Positions 1 to 9,648 of a stretch of 64,000 nt of DNA are shown in pieces. The position numbers and the translations under genes are program-made. Within the stretch, counting starts at the first letter, position 1, and every line of letters begins with the position of its first letter. Source of the stretch: Flaccisagitta enflata (lineage: Eukaryota > Chaetognatha > Sagittoidea > Aphragmophora); contig OZ231127.1 of NCBI GenBank assembly GCA_965153355.1, forward strand, positions 86,800,001-86,864,000, given 5' to 3'. The notes beneath the pieces were generated by a model. That model saw only the letters and a program-made list of their open reading frames with translations. It was not told the DNA's origin and did not search any database.

Positions 1-28
1 TTTGATCACCGTGCCTTGATAGATTCAG

Positions 29-94
<66 letters not shown>

Positions 95-95
95 C

Positions 96-207
96 TTGTG
101 GACCATCTTGACGATGGCATCGAAGAGACGAGAGTAGATGGCTTTGGCCAAAGCGTCGCGCGCATTTTGTGCCTCGTGCACTTTTAATGGCACCTTGATC
201 ACCGTGC
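96..207 (-). CDS. MYO6: myosin VI, exon 8 copy 5
   Basis: A 112-bp copy, open in the exon frame. It has a few unique changes: CACAAG (VHK) instead of AACAAG at the 3' end and ATGGCATCGTCAAGATG-type codon differences. A further copy begins at 1-15 and is cut by the window edge, so the array continues to the left. Confidence 0.8.
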
Positions 208-221
208 CTTGATAGATTCAG

Positions 222-287
<66 letters not shown>

Positions 288-288
288 C

Positions 289-400
289 TTGTTGACCATT
301 TTGACTATGGCATCGAAGAGACGAGAGTAAATGGCTTTGGCCAAAGCGTCGCGCGCGTTTTGAGCCTCGTGCACTTTTAATGGTACTTTGATCACCGTGC
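289..400 (-). CDS. MYO6: myosin VI, exon 8 copy 4
   Basis: A 112-bp copy, open in the exon frame ([20 protein letters not shown] then [16 protein letters not shown]). The upstream intron is (TCAA)n right up to the short CCTGAATCTATCAAG acceptor, so it lacks a polypyrimidine tract. Confidence 0.8.
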
Positions 401-414
401 CTTGATAGATTCAG

Positions 415-464
<50 letters not shown>

Positions 465-465
465 C

Positions 466-577
466 TTGTTGACCATTTTGACTATGGCATCGAAGAGACG
501 AGAGTAAATGGCTTTGGCCAAAGCGTCGCGCGCGTTTTGAGCCTCGTGCACTTTTAATGGTACTTTGATCACCGTGC
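466..577 (-). CDS. MYO6: myosin VI, exon 8 copy 3
   Basis: A 112-bp copy, open in the exon frame, acceptor ATCAAG preceded by CTTCCTTCATGAATCT, donor AAGTCAATCAATC. It differs from its neighbours at only a few bases, so the duplication is recent or homogenised. Confidence 0.8.
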
Positions 578-600
578 CTTGATAGATTCATGAAGGAAGA

Positions 601-633
<33 letters not shown>

Positions 634-634
634 C

Positions 635-746
635 TTGTTGACCATTTTGACTATGGCATCAAAGAGACGAGAGTAAATGGTTTTGGCCAAAGCGTCGCGC
701 GCGTTTTGAGCCTCGTGCACTTTTAATGGTACTTTGATCACCGTGC
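635..746 (-). CDS. MYO6: myosin VI, exon 8 copy 2
   Basis: Tandem copy of the 112-bp exon with the same open frame ([18 protein letters not shown]: one Ala to Thr change). Its acceptor reads CTACCTAG, a more canonical 3' splice site than the ATCAAG of the other copies. Flanked on both sides by (TGAT)n. Confidence 0.8.
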
Positions 747-760
747 CTAGGTAGATTCAG

Positions 761-830
<70 letters not shown>

Positions 831-831
831 C

Positions 832-943
832 TTGTTGACCATTTTGACGATGGCATCGAAGAGACGAGAGTAAATGGCTTTGGCCAAAGCGTCACGCGCG
901 TTTTGAGCCTCGTGCACTTTTAATGGCACCTTGATTACCGTGC
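832..943 (-). CDS. MYO6: myosin VI, exon 8 copy 1 (probably the ancestral copy)
   Basis: A 112-bp exon, acceptor TCTATCAAG, donor AA/GTCAATC. It encodes [20 protein letters not shown], then [18 protein letters not shown], the conserved head helix before the relay region (family [32 protein letters not shown]). It lies closest to exon 7, and its upstream side keeps non-repeat, pyrimidine-bearing intron sequence (CCACCCATCCTTCGTG), so it is the best candidate for the original exon. Entry phase 1, exit phase 2. Confidence 0.88.
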
Positions 944-982
944 CTTGATAGATTCACGAAGGATGGGTGGATTGTTTGATTG

Positions 983-1020
<38 letters not shown>

Positions 1021-1075
1021 TGATTGTTTGATTGTTTGATTGATTGATTGATTGATTTATTGATTGATTGACTGA

Positions 1076-2237
1076 CTGAATGACTGAATAATTGACTGCC
1101 TTACACCTGTTAACTCATTATTGAATTGAGACGGTTGTGCTTCATCATTGCTGGCAAAAAAATGAGAATCCCTGAAATTGGATATTCGGTAAGTCTTTCC
1201 CGGTGTAATACAGTGCGACTCATAAAAAAAGTTACAACTTTCAGACTAGTTTTATATAATTTTTATTCAACAAATCAAATTGTTATTTATGAGCATTTTA
1301 AAGAGCTTCAAAAAATGAACAATTTGCCACCAGTCCCATCAAATTTGATCAATTTGTTTGGATTTTATGCTAGAATGAAGACAAATGTATTAAAACCTAA
1401 GAGGGAAAACAACAGATTTTCTTTTATGGTTTATAGAGGATAAATTTTACTAAAACTGTTATAATTTCTAAACCAATTGAGCCAATATCTCCAGAAACGG
1501 CTCAAATGACAGGTTTTTTCAAGGGCTTTCTCATTGTCATGGATTTTGATAAGTTTTTACTTGATTTAAACTTTTTATGAATGACAAAAGAAAGAATTTT
1601 TTCATCACACAAATTTCAAAAATGATTGATCTTTTTCTCCTCTTATAATATCCATGTTTGATTAGAAGAAAGTAAAAAAAATCAGTGACCATTTGAAAGA
1701 TCTTGGAAAGATCTTTCATTCTAGACCTATCCCAGCATCCTAGCTTTATTCGTTTAGAAATGATATTTTTTTGAAGTTAGTTTCAATGAGAACTATCTTA
1801 AAGAACAGCTGTAATCGTTTTTATGGTTCGCAGTGTAGGTGGAGCATTATCCCTCACTATACCCAAACTGAAAAATATGTATGTTCCGCTTATTTTGCTA
1901 TATTTAGCGCTGATTTGGTTGCTTGTGTTACCTGCCTTTAGAATTAGAACTTGCTGATCTCCTGGTTTAAAAACTTCATGCCTACCATATCAAATTGTTG
2001 AATTGACTGATTGAGTGATTGACTGGTTCATTGACCTGATTTCTGTCACCCTCAATTCCTCATTCTCTACAACCAACTTCCTTCATCATTTCTCAATCAC
2101 CAATCTCCCATTATACCAATCTCAATCACCAATCAATCATCCCATCACCAATATACCAATATACCAATCTCAATCACCAATCAATCATTCCATCACCAAT
2201 CACCCTCTTGCAATACTCAATCACTCACTCCCGTCAC
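1076..2237. other. myosin VI intron 7, no gene seen
   Basis: AT-rich DNA between exon 8 copy 1 and exon 7. The open frame at 1126-1443 on the plus strand has no recognisable motif. Positions 2040-2225 are an imperfect minisatellite of CAATCACCAAT / ATACCAATCT-type units. Nothing else recognised. Confidence 0.7.
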
Positions 2238-2420
2238 CTTTAAATCCTCCTTTAGCGGTTTGCATGACTCTGGAAGTCAGCGCTTCCCTCAGATCCTCCG
2301 GCGCGACTCCGAGAAGCGCCGCTGCGATGCGCAGTGGCTCGTCAGGTCCACCGTCTGCTTCCTCGATCACAGAACATCCCCCGCGATTGTCCTCCTCGTT
2401 CGATTCGAAACGAATGTTAC
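2238..2420 (-). CDS. MYO6: myosin VI, exon 7
   Basis: Acceptor CACATTCCAG, donor AAAG/GTGACG; 183 bp, phase 1 both sides. After the junction it reads GNIRFESNEEDNRGGCSVIE, then LRIAAALLGVAPEDLREALT and SRVMQTAKGGFKG. This corresponds to the family LHLGNIxFE ... AELLGxxxxDLRxxLTxRVM segment of the upper 50-kDa domain. It runs in phase into exon 8 (K-G-T-V-I-K-V). Confidence 0.93.
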
Positions 2421-3102
<682 letters not shown>

Positions 3103-3403
3103 CTAAGTGCAGAACTGCGGCTACGACTTCGTATATTTTTGCCTTTTCCTTTTCTGCGACTCCACAGTGAGTCATAGCCGCGTCTGTAATCGCAAAATCT
3201 GCCACATCATCCAAATCAACTCCTCCTGCTCCTCCTCCTCCTTTTCCACCTCCTCCTCCAACATCACCTCCAAAGGCCTTCAAGTATCCTCGATTTAGGT
3301 AATGATAATTTTGAGGTTCTTTAAGCTTGAGCTTTTTCCTTAAATCTGCCGGTGCCCCGACGCAAAGGCGGTAAAAAATGTGGTAGTTTCTTTCTTCGCC
3401 ACT
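3103..3403 (-). CDS. MYO6: myosin VI, exon 6
   Basis: Acceptor GATTTACAG, donor TTAG/GTAAAG; 301 bp, phase 0 in, 1 out. It starts SGEERNYHIFYRLCVGAP, the conserved head segment after switch I, then PQNYHYLNRGYLKAFGGD, a glycine-rich tract (about 17 residues, mostly Gly), then DDVADFAITDAAMTHCGV and IYEVVAAVLHLG. By memory of vertebrate myosin VI, NRG is followed there by the class-specific insert 1 of about 22 residues before YLKAG. Here NRG runs directly into YLKAF, so insert 1 seems absent. That is inference, not alignment. Confidence 0.92.
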
Positions 3404-3477
3404 CTGTAAATCAGTAAATGAAGATTGAACAAAATAGGATTGCACGAGGAAAGTTTGACTTGCATGATCACTTATTT

Positions 3478-3675
3478 ATTCATTCATTCAATCATTCGTT
3501 CATTTGTTCATTCATTCATTCATTCATTCATTCATTCATTCATTCATTCATTCATTCATTCATTCATTCATTCATTTATTCATTTATTCATTCATTCATT
3601 CATTCATTCATTCATTCATTCATTCATTCATTCATTCATTCATTCATTCATTCATTCATTCATTTATTCATTCTT
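3478..3675. repeat. (CATT)n microsatellite in myosin intron 5
   Basis: About 190 bp of nearly pure CATT with a few TATT interruptions. It lies directly next to the foldback element at 3687-4022. Confidence 0.97.
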
Positions 3676-3678
3676 CTC

Positions 3679-4030
3679 ATGCATTGGGAGCCGCGATAGA
3701 ACATGATTTTGGCTTTGCCACTCTGACATATGATTGAACGGGCGCAATAACATACACATCTTATGTGCTAAAGGAAAACAGTATCAGATAACAACATTTA
3801 CTTCCATGCCACACCCCATATTTGCACTGGAATATATAAGGAGGAGGAAGAGCAAGAAAAAACTCCTATAACTAAAATGGAGAATAAGGGTGTGGCACGG
3901 AAGCAGTTCTTCTTGTCCCAGGCCCTTTAAATTTGAGATGGAGTTTTAGTAAGCCGCAAGAAACACATTGCACATATGTCCGAGTGGTAAAGCCGAAATC
4001 ATGTTTTATCGCGACCCCCATAATGCATTG
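3679..4030. mobile_element. foldback MITE in myosin intron 5
   Basis: About 3687-3733 and 3975-4022 are inverted copies: GATAGAACATGATTTTGGCT and its partner (read on the minus strand) GATAAAACATGATTTCGGCT, extending through CCACTCxGACATATG. The direct 8-mer ATGCATTG flanks it at 3679-3686 and 4023-4030 as a possible target-site duplication, although its near-palindromic sequence makes this uncertain. No coding capacity. Confidence 0.75.
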
Positions 4031-4669
4031 ATTCTCCCATTCTTGAAAAAAAGAATAGCGGAGTGGAAAAATCATAAAAAAGAATAAACGAAAAGATAAA
4101 GACGGAGCAAGTGGCGATATCAATGCTTAAAAAATGATTTGCATAATGCAATAAAAATATTTTTCGTTGAGACCAACAAAAAAGCACCCCACACAGCCAA
4201 TTGCATTCCAAAAAAAGTAATCATATCATGTTCAGTGCAAAAGAATAATAATCTTCGTGCATCTGACTTGCAAATTTAGCATTCTTTGAGAAGCTTTGGA
4301 AAGCAATATTGATAAACTGATCAAATCGATTGGTCTTGAACACATTCTAGAACGAAGCCACCACAACGGAATAAATTTGGCTCACGGTTCGCTATGTAAG
4401 CAAACGCCATAGTTACGGACTAGCGGCCGCCCAAAAAACGATTCTCTTCTGTTGACACATTGAGGTCGGCAAGGCATAGCCCGGGTCCCGGGTCGTAGTT
4501 ACCTTGAGTAATTATAAATGACGGCTGATATCAGGCTTCCGATCTAGGTGTTGCATGCCCTTCTCATTCACAGCCCATTCATTTTTAGCTCCCTCATTGA
4601 AAGTTTCGCAGTCAAGCTTTTCATAAGTCAATATCAAAGCTGGTCTCTGGCAAACCAACATTGACTAAC
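4031..4669. other. rest of myosin intron 5, nothing recognised
   Basis: Unique-looking AT-rich sequence with a short GC-rich patch (CCCGGGTCCCGGG, about 4480-4495). No open frame with motifs and no clear repeat. Confidence 0.6.
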
Positions 4670-4961
4670 CTGAACGCATAGGTATTCTTAAATTTTTGAA
4701 CAGTTATTGAGGAATGTGTCTACCCACGACTCTGTATTTGTCATGTTGATATCTTCTTCTGTCACTAACCTGAACGCATATTCTTGATTTCTCTAACAGA
4801 TAATGAGAAATGTGTCCACTTACAACTCTGTATTTGTCATGTTGATATCTTCTTCTGTCACTAACCTGGACGCATATTCTTGATTTCTCCAACAGATAAT
4901 GAGAAATGTGTCCACCCACAACTCTGTATTTGTCATGTTGATATCTTCTTCTGTGACTGAC
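4670..4961 (-). repeat. 96-bp tandem duplications of the exon 5 3' end with its 5' splice site
   Basis: Three further units follow exon 5, each repeating [24 protein letters not shown] and then a CAG/GT donor. CAG/GT donors lie at 4962, 4866, 4770 and 4670, so units are 96, 96 and 100 bp. The 96-bp unit equals 32 codons, and the frame stays open through the first two units before stopping near 4704. Use of the donors at 4866 or 4770 would add 32 or 64 residues in frame. The fourth unit (to about 4670) is the most diverged. Confidence 0.9.
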
Positions 4962-5123
4962 CTGAACGCATATTCTTGATTTCTCCAACAGATAATGTGA
5001 AATATGTCCACCCACGACTCTGTATTTGTCATCGTAATGAATTTCGATGAATTTGCCAAATCGACTGCTGTTGTTGTTACGGACGGTTTTAGCGTTGCCA
5101 AACGCTTCCAGCAAAGGGTTAGA
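4962..5123 (-). CDS. MYO6: myosin VI, exon 5 (switch I region)
   Basis: Acceptor TTCCATCCAG, donor CAG/GTCAGT; 162 bp, phase 0 both sides. It encodes [20 protein letters not shown], with the switch [10 protein letters not shown] motif that contacts nucleotide, followed by [20 protein letters not shown] and [10 protein letters not shown]. The match to myosin VI is nearly continuous. Its last 25 or so codons and the donor are tandemly repeated downstream (see 4670-4961). Confidence 0.95.
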
Positions 5124-5516
5124 CTGGATGGAAGAGTGAGGAAGAGTTTTTGAATTATGAAATCTCAAACGTCTCTGAAGTGAATTTAAATACCTATGTT
5201 GGAAATTTCAATAATGAGACACACCTTAGGGTTTTTGCTTGGATCAGGACAAAAGGTTTCATCCCTGTACTATCTACAAAATATGAATGACTAGTTGACT
5301 ACACCAGGAAATAAGCAATGACTTTGGAGGAGAGTTAGTTCTTAACGAATTGAGCTACAGTTTCCAGCTTAGTCGCATTCAAAACGGGATTTAACCGGTA
5401 AGTAAAGCTTGATTTGTTTACAAACAGCATTCTTCCGAAGTTGATGCATGTTTCAGATGTAGCTATTCTTATTTCCTAGGTAATGGTTCAGACCATCATA
5501 CAATTAAGATTTTAAC
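5124..5516. other. myosin intron 4, nothing recognised
   Basis: 393 bp bounded by the donor of exon 4 (GTTAAA) and the acceptor of exon 5. No repeat or gene signal seen. Confidence 0.6.
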
Positions 5517-5709
5517 CTGGACTATTCTTTGTTCGATGACACCTTGTCCACCATTTCCGCTTCCGCTTCCGCTTCCGCTTCCGCTTCCACTTCCGCTTCC
5601 GCCTACGCTGGTCAAATACTTGAGAATGTGTTTCGTTGATTCAGTTTTGCCCGCTCCAGATTCTCCAGAGACAATAATCGACTGACTTTGCTTCAAACTC
5701 CGCATGTCT
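5517..5709 (-). CDS. MYO6: myosin VI, exon 4 (P-loop and loop 1)
   Basis: Acceptor TTTCTCAG, donor CAG/GTTAAA, phase 2 in and 0 out. It contains the myosin P-loop [12 protein letters not shown] (nucleotide binding) followed by [11 protein letters not shown]. After the P-loop helix there is a run of Gly-Ser dipeptides, (GS)7 then GNGGQG, encoded by a GGAAGC hexanucleotide repeat at about 5548-5605. This is the position of surface loop 1, whose length tunes nucleotide exchange in myosins. The exon ends IEQRIVQ, matching the family DRIVEANPLLEAF junction with exon 5. Confidence 0.94.
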
Positions 5710-5820
5710 CTGAGAAAAACAAATAACCAAACAATCAAAGATGATTCCTCAGAGAAAATAATTGACTGACTTCAAACTCCGCATGTCTCTGTACAATTCA
5801 GCAAAAAAGGAATAAAGATG

Positions 5821-6037
5821 TTTAGTCGCGTGCACGCGACTGTATAATCTGCCATGTCGGTTGGTCTGTCGGTCGGTCGGTCGGTCGGTTGGTCGGTTGA
5901 TCGGTCGCCCTTAGCTTTTTTGGCGTTTTCGGCATTTTTGGCGTCTTTTGCATCACTACTTCTGCCCAAATGCTTGAGTTAGCCTTTATCATCACTGCCC
6001 CTGCCCACCTACACGCGGCCGTGTATCCCGCCTTGTT
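5821..6037 (-). mobile_element. hairpin/tetranucleotide element (HINE-like) in myosin intron 3
   Basis: Read on the minus strand it starts AACAAGGCGGGATACACGGC and contains an internal GCCGCGTGT motif, two GGGCAG blocks and a (GACC)n tract. It ends in the hairpin GTCGCGTGCACGCGAC followed by TAAA. Same architecture as the copies at 8902, 9649, 24913 and others. Confidence 0.75.
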
Positions 6038-6272
6038 TTTTAGATCGATGCACGCCTCTCCATCGGCCACTATACCACAAAGTTCGTCCCTTGGTTGTTC
6101 TTTTTATGCTTTTTATTGGTCTTTGCGAGAATCTGCATTTCTACACCCTGCTTCACTGCGCCTGTTACCATCAACCGGCAAGTGAACAGGGCAGTCGTGT
6201 ATTCGACCTGGCTACGCTAGTGTTAAAGGGAGATTTAACATAATTTGGAAACGGCTAAAAAAACGTGCGAAC

Positions 6273-6362
6273 CTGTAAGCTTTGTCGGCGACGGCGAACA
6301 CGTGAGGTGGCAAAACGCCCAAAGATTTCCCTCGGTATTTAGACACCGTCTCATTCGAGTAT
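6273..6362 (-). CDS. MYO6: myosin VI, exon 3
   Basis: A 90-bp exon, acceptor CTTCTACAG, donor ACAG/GTTCGC, phase 2 on both sides. Joined to exon 2 it gives [17 protein letters not shown] and [13 protein letters not shown], the conserved head segment just before the P-loop (the family has YxGKSLGxxPPHVFAxADKAxR). The joined reading is uninterrupted. Confidence 0.93.
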
Positions 6363-6393
6363 CTGTAGAAGAGAAAACAAGCAAAAAGCTTCA

Positions 6394-7010
6394 TACACTT
6401 ACAGGTTAGGCATCGACTTGTAAGAGGGGGAGCAAGCGATGAGTGACAGGTGTGCAAAATCATCCGTAATTGGCACTTTCTTTTGTTAAAAACCATGTAA
6501 AAAAAAGGATTTTTGAAAGCATGAATGAAAAAAAATGTTTTTTTTTAACACTTAAAACTAAAATTTACAAAGAATCAAAAAGTAAAAAACATATTTTATA
6601 AGGAAGATATGACTCTATTTTGCTTACGAAATAAAATCTTGTCAAAATCAAAATCTTTGCTTCTAATCATTTGACTCTCATATTAATTAGGGATACAGAA
6701 AAGACCTACAATTAATTCCAACTTCTGGTATGACTAACTGGGATGCTCTGGTTCAACTTTCATGGTGCTGGATCACTTTTGAGTATAGTTTCTTTTCCAT
6801 AAAGCAATTACGGATATTTTGCTCACCCTGTTATGTTAGCGACGTGGGATTATATCTATATGGTATCTTGGGCATAACGACGGCGGATAGACGGATGGAC
6901 AAAGCTTTTTAAAGAGAAGTACTTGCAGATTAGGCATGGACTTGTAAGGGTTGACTGCGATTAGCATGTTAGCGACGAAAGTGTAAATGGCATCTAGCGC
7001 ACAACGAAGA
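6394..7010 (-). pseudogene. decayed tandem copies of myosin VI exon 2 (3' half)
   Basis: Inside intron 2, three blocks repeat the end of exon 2 with its donor region: 6919-7010 (reads [24 protein letters not shown]), 6830-6885 (the part upstream of AVNPYKS only) and 6394-6450 (only the last codons and the donor CTGTAAGTG). They lie in the same orientation as exon 2 and have no good acceptor of their own, so they look like remnants of tandem duplications spanning the 5' splice site. GGAC/GACA tetranucleotide runs follow two of them (6885-6900, 7030-7075). Confidence 0.8.
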
Positions 7011-7118
7011 CGAAAAGATGGGCAAAACAAACAACAGATGGACGGACAGACGGACAAACGGACAGACGGACTAACATAACAACAATGTTGTCCAACTTTC
7101 ATAGAGAGAAATACTTAC

Positions 7119-7341
7119 AGGTTATGCATGGACTTGTAAGGGTTGACAGCGATGAGTATGTTTGCGACATAAGAGTAAATGGCATCTTGAGCGTAACGAC
7201 GACGGACATTGTCCAATAATGTCGCTTCATTTAGATAAGTAAGTCCACAATTGTCTTCACATGTGGGTTCGGAGGAAGAGGAGGAGGAGGAGGAGGAGGC
7301 AGCGGGGAAAACGCGGTCGTAAGGGGCGGAGATGGCTGAAC
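7119..7341 (-). CDS. MYO6: myosin VI, exon 2 (start of motor domain)
   Basis: Acceptor CCCCCAG at 7342-7348, donor GTAAGTAT after 7119; phases 1 in, 2 out. It encodes a variable serine-rich loop (nine Ser in a row), then the conserved [20 protein letters not shown] and [20 protein letters not shown] stretches of the myosin head. The poly-Ser run replaces the acidic linker found in vertebrate myosin VI and is encoded by a GAG/TCC-type triplet run, so it probably arose by microsatellite expansion. The 3' half of this exon is found again, decayed, at 6919-7010, 6830-6885 and 6394-6450. Confidence 0.92.
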
Positions 7342-7373
7342 CTGGGGGAAATTGAGAAAAAAGTTTCTGTTTA

Positions 7374-7375
7374 CG

Positions 7376-7468
<93 letters not shown>

Positions 7469-7476
7469 TTTGTTGT

Positions 7477-7523
<47 letters not shown>

Positions 7524-7536
7524 TTGTTGTTGTTGA

Positions 7537-7583
<47 letters not shown>

Positions 7584-7590
7584 TTGTTGT
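7374..7590. repeat. (GTT)n tract in myosin intron 1
   Basis: Nearly pure GTT/TTG with GTC and TTT interruptions, starting within about ten bases of the exon 1 donor at 7597. The long poly-Gln/Asn/Val frames here are repeat artefacts. Confidence 0.95.
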
Positions 7591-7597
7591 CTATTAC

Positions 7598-7709
7598 CTG
7601 GATCATCGAAAGGCTCCACTGAGATGTAGTCTGATCCAATGTCGATGATTTGTCCTAATTTGAATCCTTCCGTCGGATGCGGAGCCCAAACGCAAGATTG
7701 TAGATCCAT
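7598..7709 (-). CDS. MYO6: myosin VI, exon 1 (start codon, N-terminal SH3-like region)
   Basis: First coding exon of an unconventional myosin VI, the minus-end-directed actin motor of endocytosis and membrane anchoring. The ATG at 7709 opens [20 protein letters not shown], which follows the family N-terminus (VWAPHPTxGF, then a xIDIG turn). The exon ends after GATCCAG at a GTAATA donor (phase 1), and the intron turns into a CAA/GTT triplet tract within about a dozen bases. Phases of exons 1-8 (1, 2, 2, 0, 0, 1, 1, 2) all join without frameshift, giving roughly 458 residues of motor domain before the gene leaves the window. Assignment to class VI rests on exons 2-8 together. No promoter was recognised upstream. 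Confidence 0.9.
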
Positions 7710-8901
7710 CCTGAATTCTTGGCTAATAGCCTCGCCAGTCGGTGATTTTATTCAGAGTGCAATTGAGTGGAGTAAATCTAAATCCCCACAGCGAAAAATG
7801 GATCTTACAAGTTGCAAGATCCTGACTTAGAAGATGCCAAAAGGGTTCCCCAAAAAGCGAGTCCACGATCCGTCGGTGAGAGGACAGAAACTTTCGTTCA
7901 CAGCATTTTTGAGGTGCAAGTAGCAAGTAGACGTCGAGTGATTTGAGGCTTGTTGATGATGAAGATGTCAAGAAGAATCAAAAGTTTATAAAGTGTTTTT
8001 AAAGGCATTTTGCACTTGTTCACCTGGCATGAGAAATGGTCAAATCATCTGTTGCTTTAAGGTTAACAAATAAGCAGAATGTTTGTTGTTGTGCTTTGTT
8101 GTTGGTTTATTTTTATTTTCAATCTTTTAATCTTTGTTCTTCCAAATCGCACCAAAGGCCTATGTGGGTAACAGTGATGGTATCTTTTTTCGAATATGAG
8201 AAAAAAAGGGGGAGAAATGAATCGAAAAGATGAAAATAAAAAGCAAGAGAACCAATGAGCTGAAATTGTTGGCTTATCCAATAAACAAATAGCCTTGGCA
8301 TTTGAATATTTGGATGTTTGAATGTGAGTAGAAAAAAAAGAACTAGAATAGAATTGGCCAACTTTTTTTTGTCTTGTTCAAGAGAAAAAAATATCTAATC
8401 AAAAAAAGGGAGTGGTGAATTTTATCGCATATATATGCGAAAAACAAAATTGAATGGAATTGAAATCAATTTGCTTCAACATAACAATAAAAGTGGAAAT
8501 TGATTTTTTTTTCTTTTTTGAAGCATTTTATTATAGCACGGTTACTCGGTAAAACAAGTAACGCGGTGTTACAACATCGTCGCGGACGAGTGGGGTTACA
8601 ATTCCCTCCCCCCTTTCCCGAACACTCACAATCATGACCGCAGCATCTCACTTTTCCGCTGAAGCATCACGGTCAGACCAACGGACGGACTAAGAAAAGA
8701 GGCAATATTGGTTCAAAAAGTGCTGGATTAGGCTTTGATTTTTGCGGGTGAAACTAAAATCAGAGAAAGAATGGAATTGAAGTTAAACTGAAAGTCAGAG
8801 AAGCTAGACAAGATAGACAAGATAGACAAGCTAAAGAATGAAACAAACGAACAAGTGAATACAAACCGAGTCAGAGACAGTGAGAAAGGAATGAAAGGAA
8901 A
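7710..8901. other. upstream of myosin VI start codon, no gene seen
   Basis: AT-rich sequence that should contain the 5' UTR and promoter of the myosin gene. I see no convincing TATA/Inr pair. A short tandem AGACAAGATAG block lies at about 8808-8830. No other gene or repeat recognised. Confidence 0.6.
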
Positions 8902-9054
8902 AACAAGGCCGGATACACGGCAATCCAGTCGCGGACGGTTGTGCAGGAGCAGTAATGCGAAAACCACTCGCAATTTTAGAAATATTTGTTACGGACCGAC
9001 CGACCGACCGACCGACACGGCAAGGTGTAGAGTCGCGTGTCCGCGACTAAAAAA
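8902..9054 (+). mobile_element. HINE-like element, subfamily A
   Basis: A complete short copy: AACAAGGCCGGATACACGGC start, internal AGTCGCGGAC, GGAGCAGTAATGCGAAAACC, (GACC)n, then TGTAGAGTCGCGTG and the hairpin GTCGCGTGTCCGCGAC, ending CTAAAA. The internal GTCGCGGAC is the exact reverse complement of the 3' arm of the hairpin (GTCCGCGAC). No coding capacity. Confidence 0.8.
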
Positions 9055-9648
9055 GTAAGGGAAGAGATGGAAAGTAAATGGTTGTGTAATTCGACACGGA
9101 GAATCCAATGAGACAGAAAATTTTGAATTACGGCGGAATGGGAAAGAAGAACAAAAAAAAAAGGCAAAAAAAAAAAAAAAAAAAAAAGAAAAAAAAAAGG
9201 GAAAAAAAAAAAAAAAAGAAAAGAAAAAAGATGAAAAGAGAGAACAAAAATATATACAAATTTGGGTGGAATGAAAGCTTTGAAGTTGGTAACAAATCGT
9301 AGATGATGAGGAGGAGTTGGAAGAGGAGGAGGAAGAGAAGGAGGAGGAAGAAGAAGAATGAAGAAGAGATGGAAGAATTTGGTGACGGAGAGGAGAAGGA
9401 GATGAAGTTGTTATCAGGTCGAATGTCGTCGTTGATTTGGTGCCAAAACGAGGACAAGTGAAAGAGCAAGCCAAGGACAAGGTCGGCAACAAGGAAACAA
9501 AGCCAGATACACGTCTGTCCCTGTCGCGTGGGGATGGACAGGGGCACTTGAAGAGAAGGTCACCAGAACATTTGGACAGGGTCGGTGTGGCCAAAGAGCT
9601 GACAAACGCTCCATGTTAAAATGGGGTCGGAGTCACGGAGCACGAAAG
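9055..9648. other. A-rich and GGA-rich simple sequence
   Basis: Poly-A/AAAG run at 9150-9240 and GGA/AAG tract at 9300-9370. About 9497-9530 there is a decayed start of another HINE-like element (AAAGCCAGATACACGTC). The palindrome pairing with the window end begins at 9588. No gene seen. Confidence 0.65.

Larger units (their letters stand above)
1..1075 (-). repeat. exon 8 array with (TGAT)n spacers
   Basis: Five complete and one cut exon 8 copies alternate with (TGAT)n runs at about 28-94, 221-287, 413-464, 600-632, 762-830 and 960-1075. Start-to-start periods are 193, 177, 169 and 197 bp, and differences are multiples of 4, that is, whole TGAT units. The microsatellite begins at the donor itself (AA/GTCAATCAATC), so the intron start is the repeat. 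Because each exon is 112 bp with entry phase 1 and exit phase 2, splicing two copies together would shift the frame. Confidence 0.95.

Noticed and set aside
1126-1443. 105-codon plus-strand frame
   Set aside because: Antisense within a myosin intron, AT-rich, no recognisable domain.
8902-9054. Classical Helitron ends (TC...CTRR)
   Set aside because: There is no TC start, and the CTAA directly abuts the hairpin instead of lying about 10 bases after it. Helentron-type non-autonomous elements fit better.
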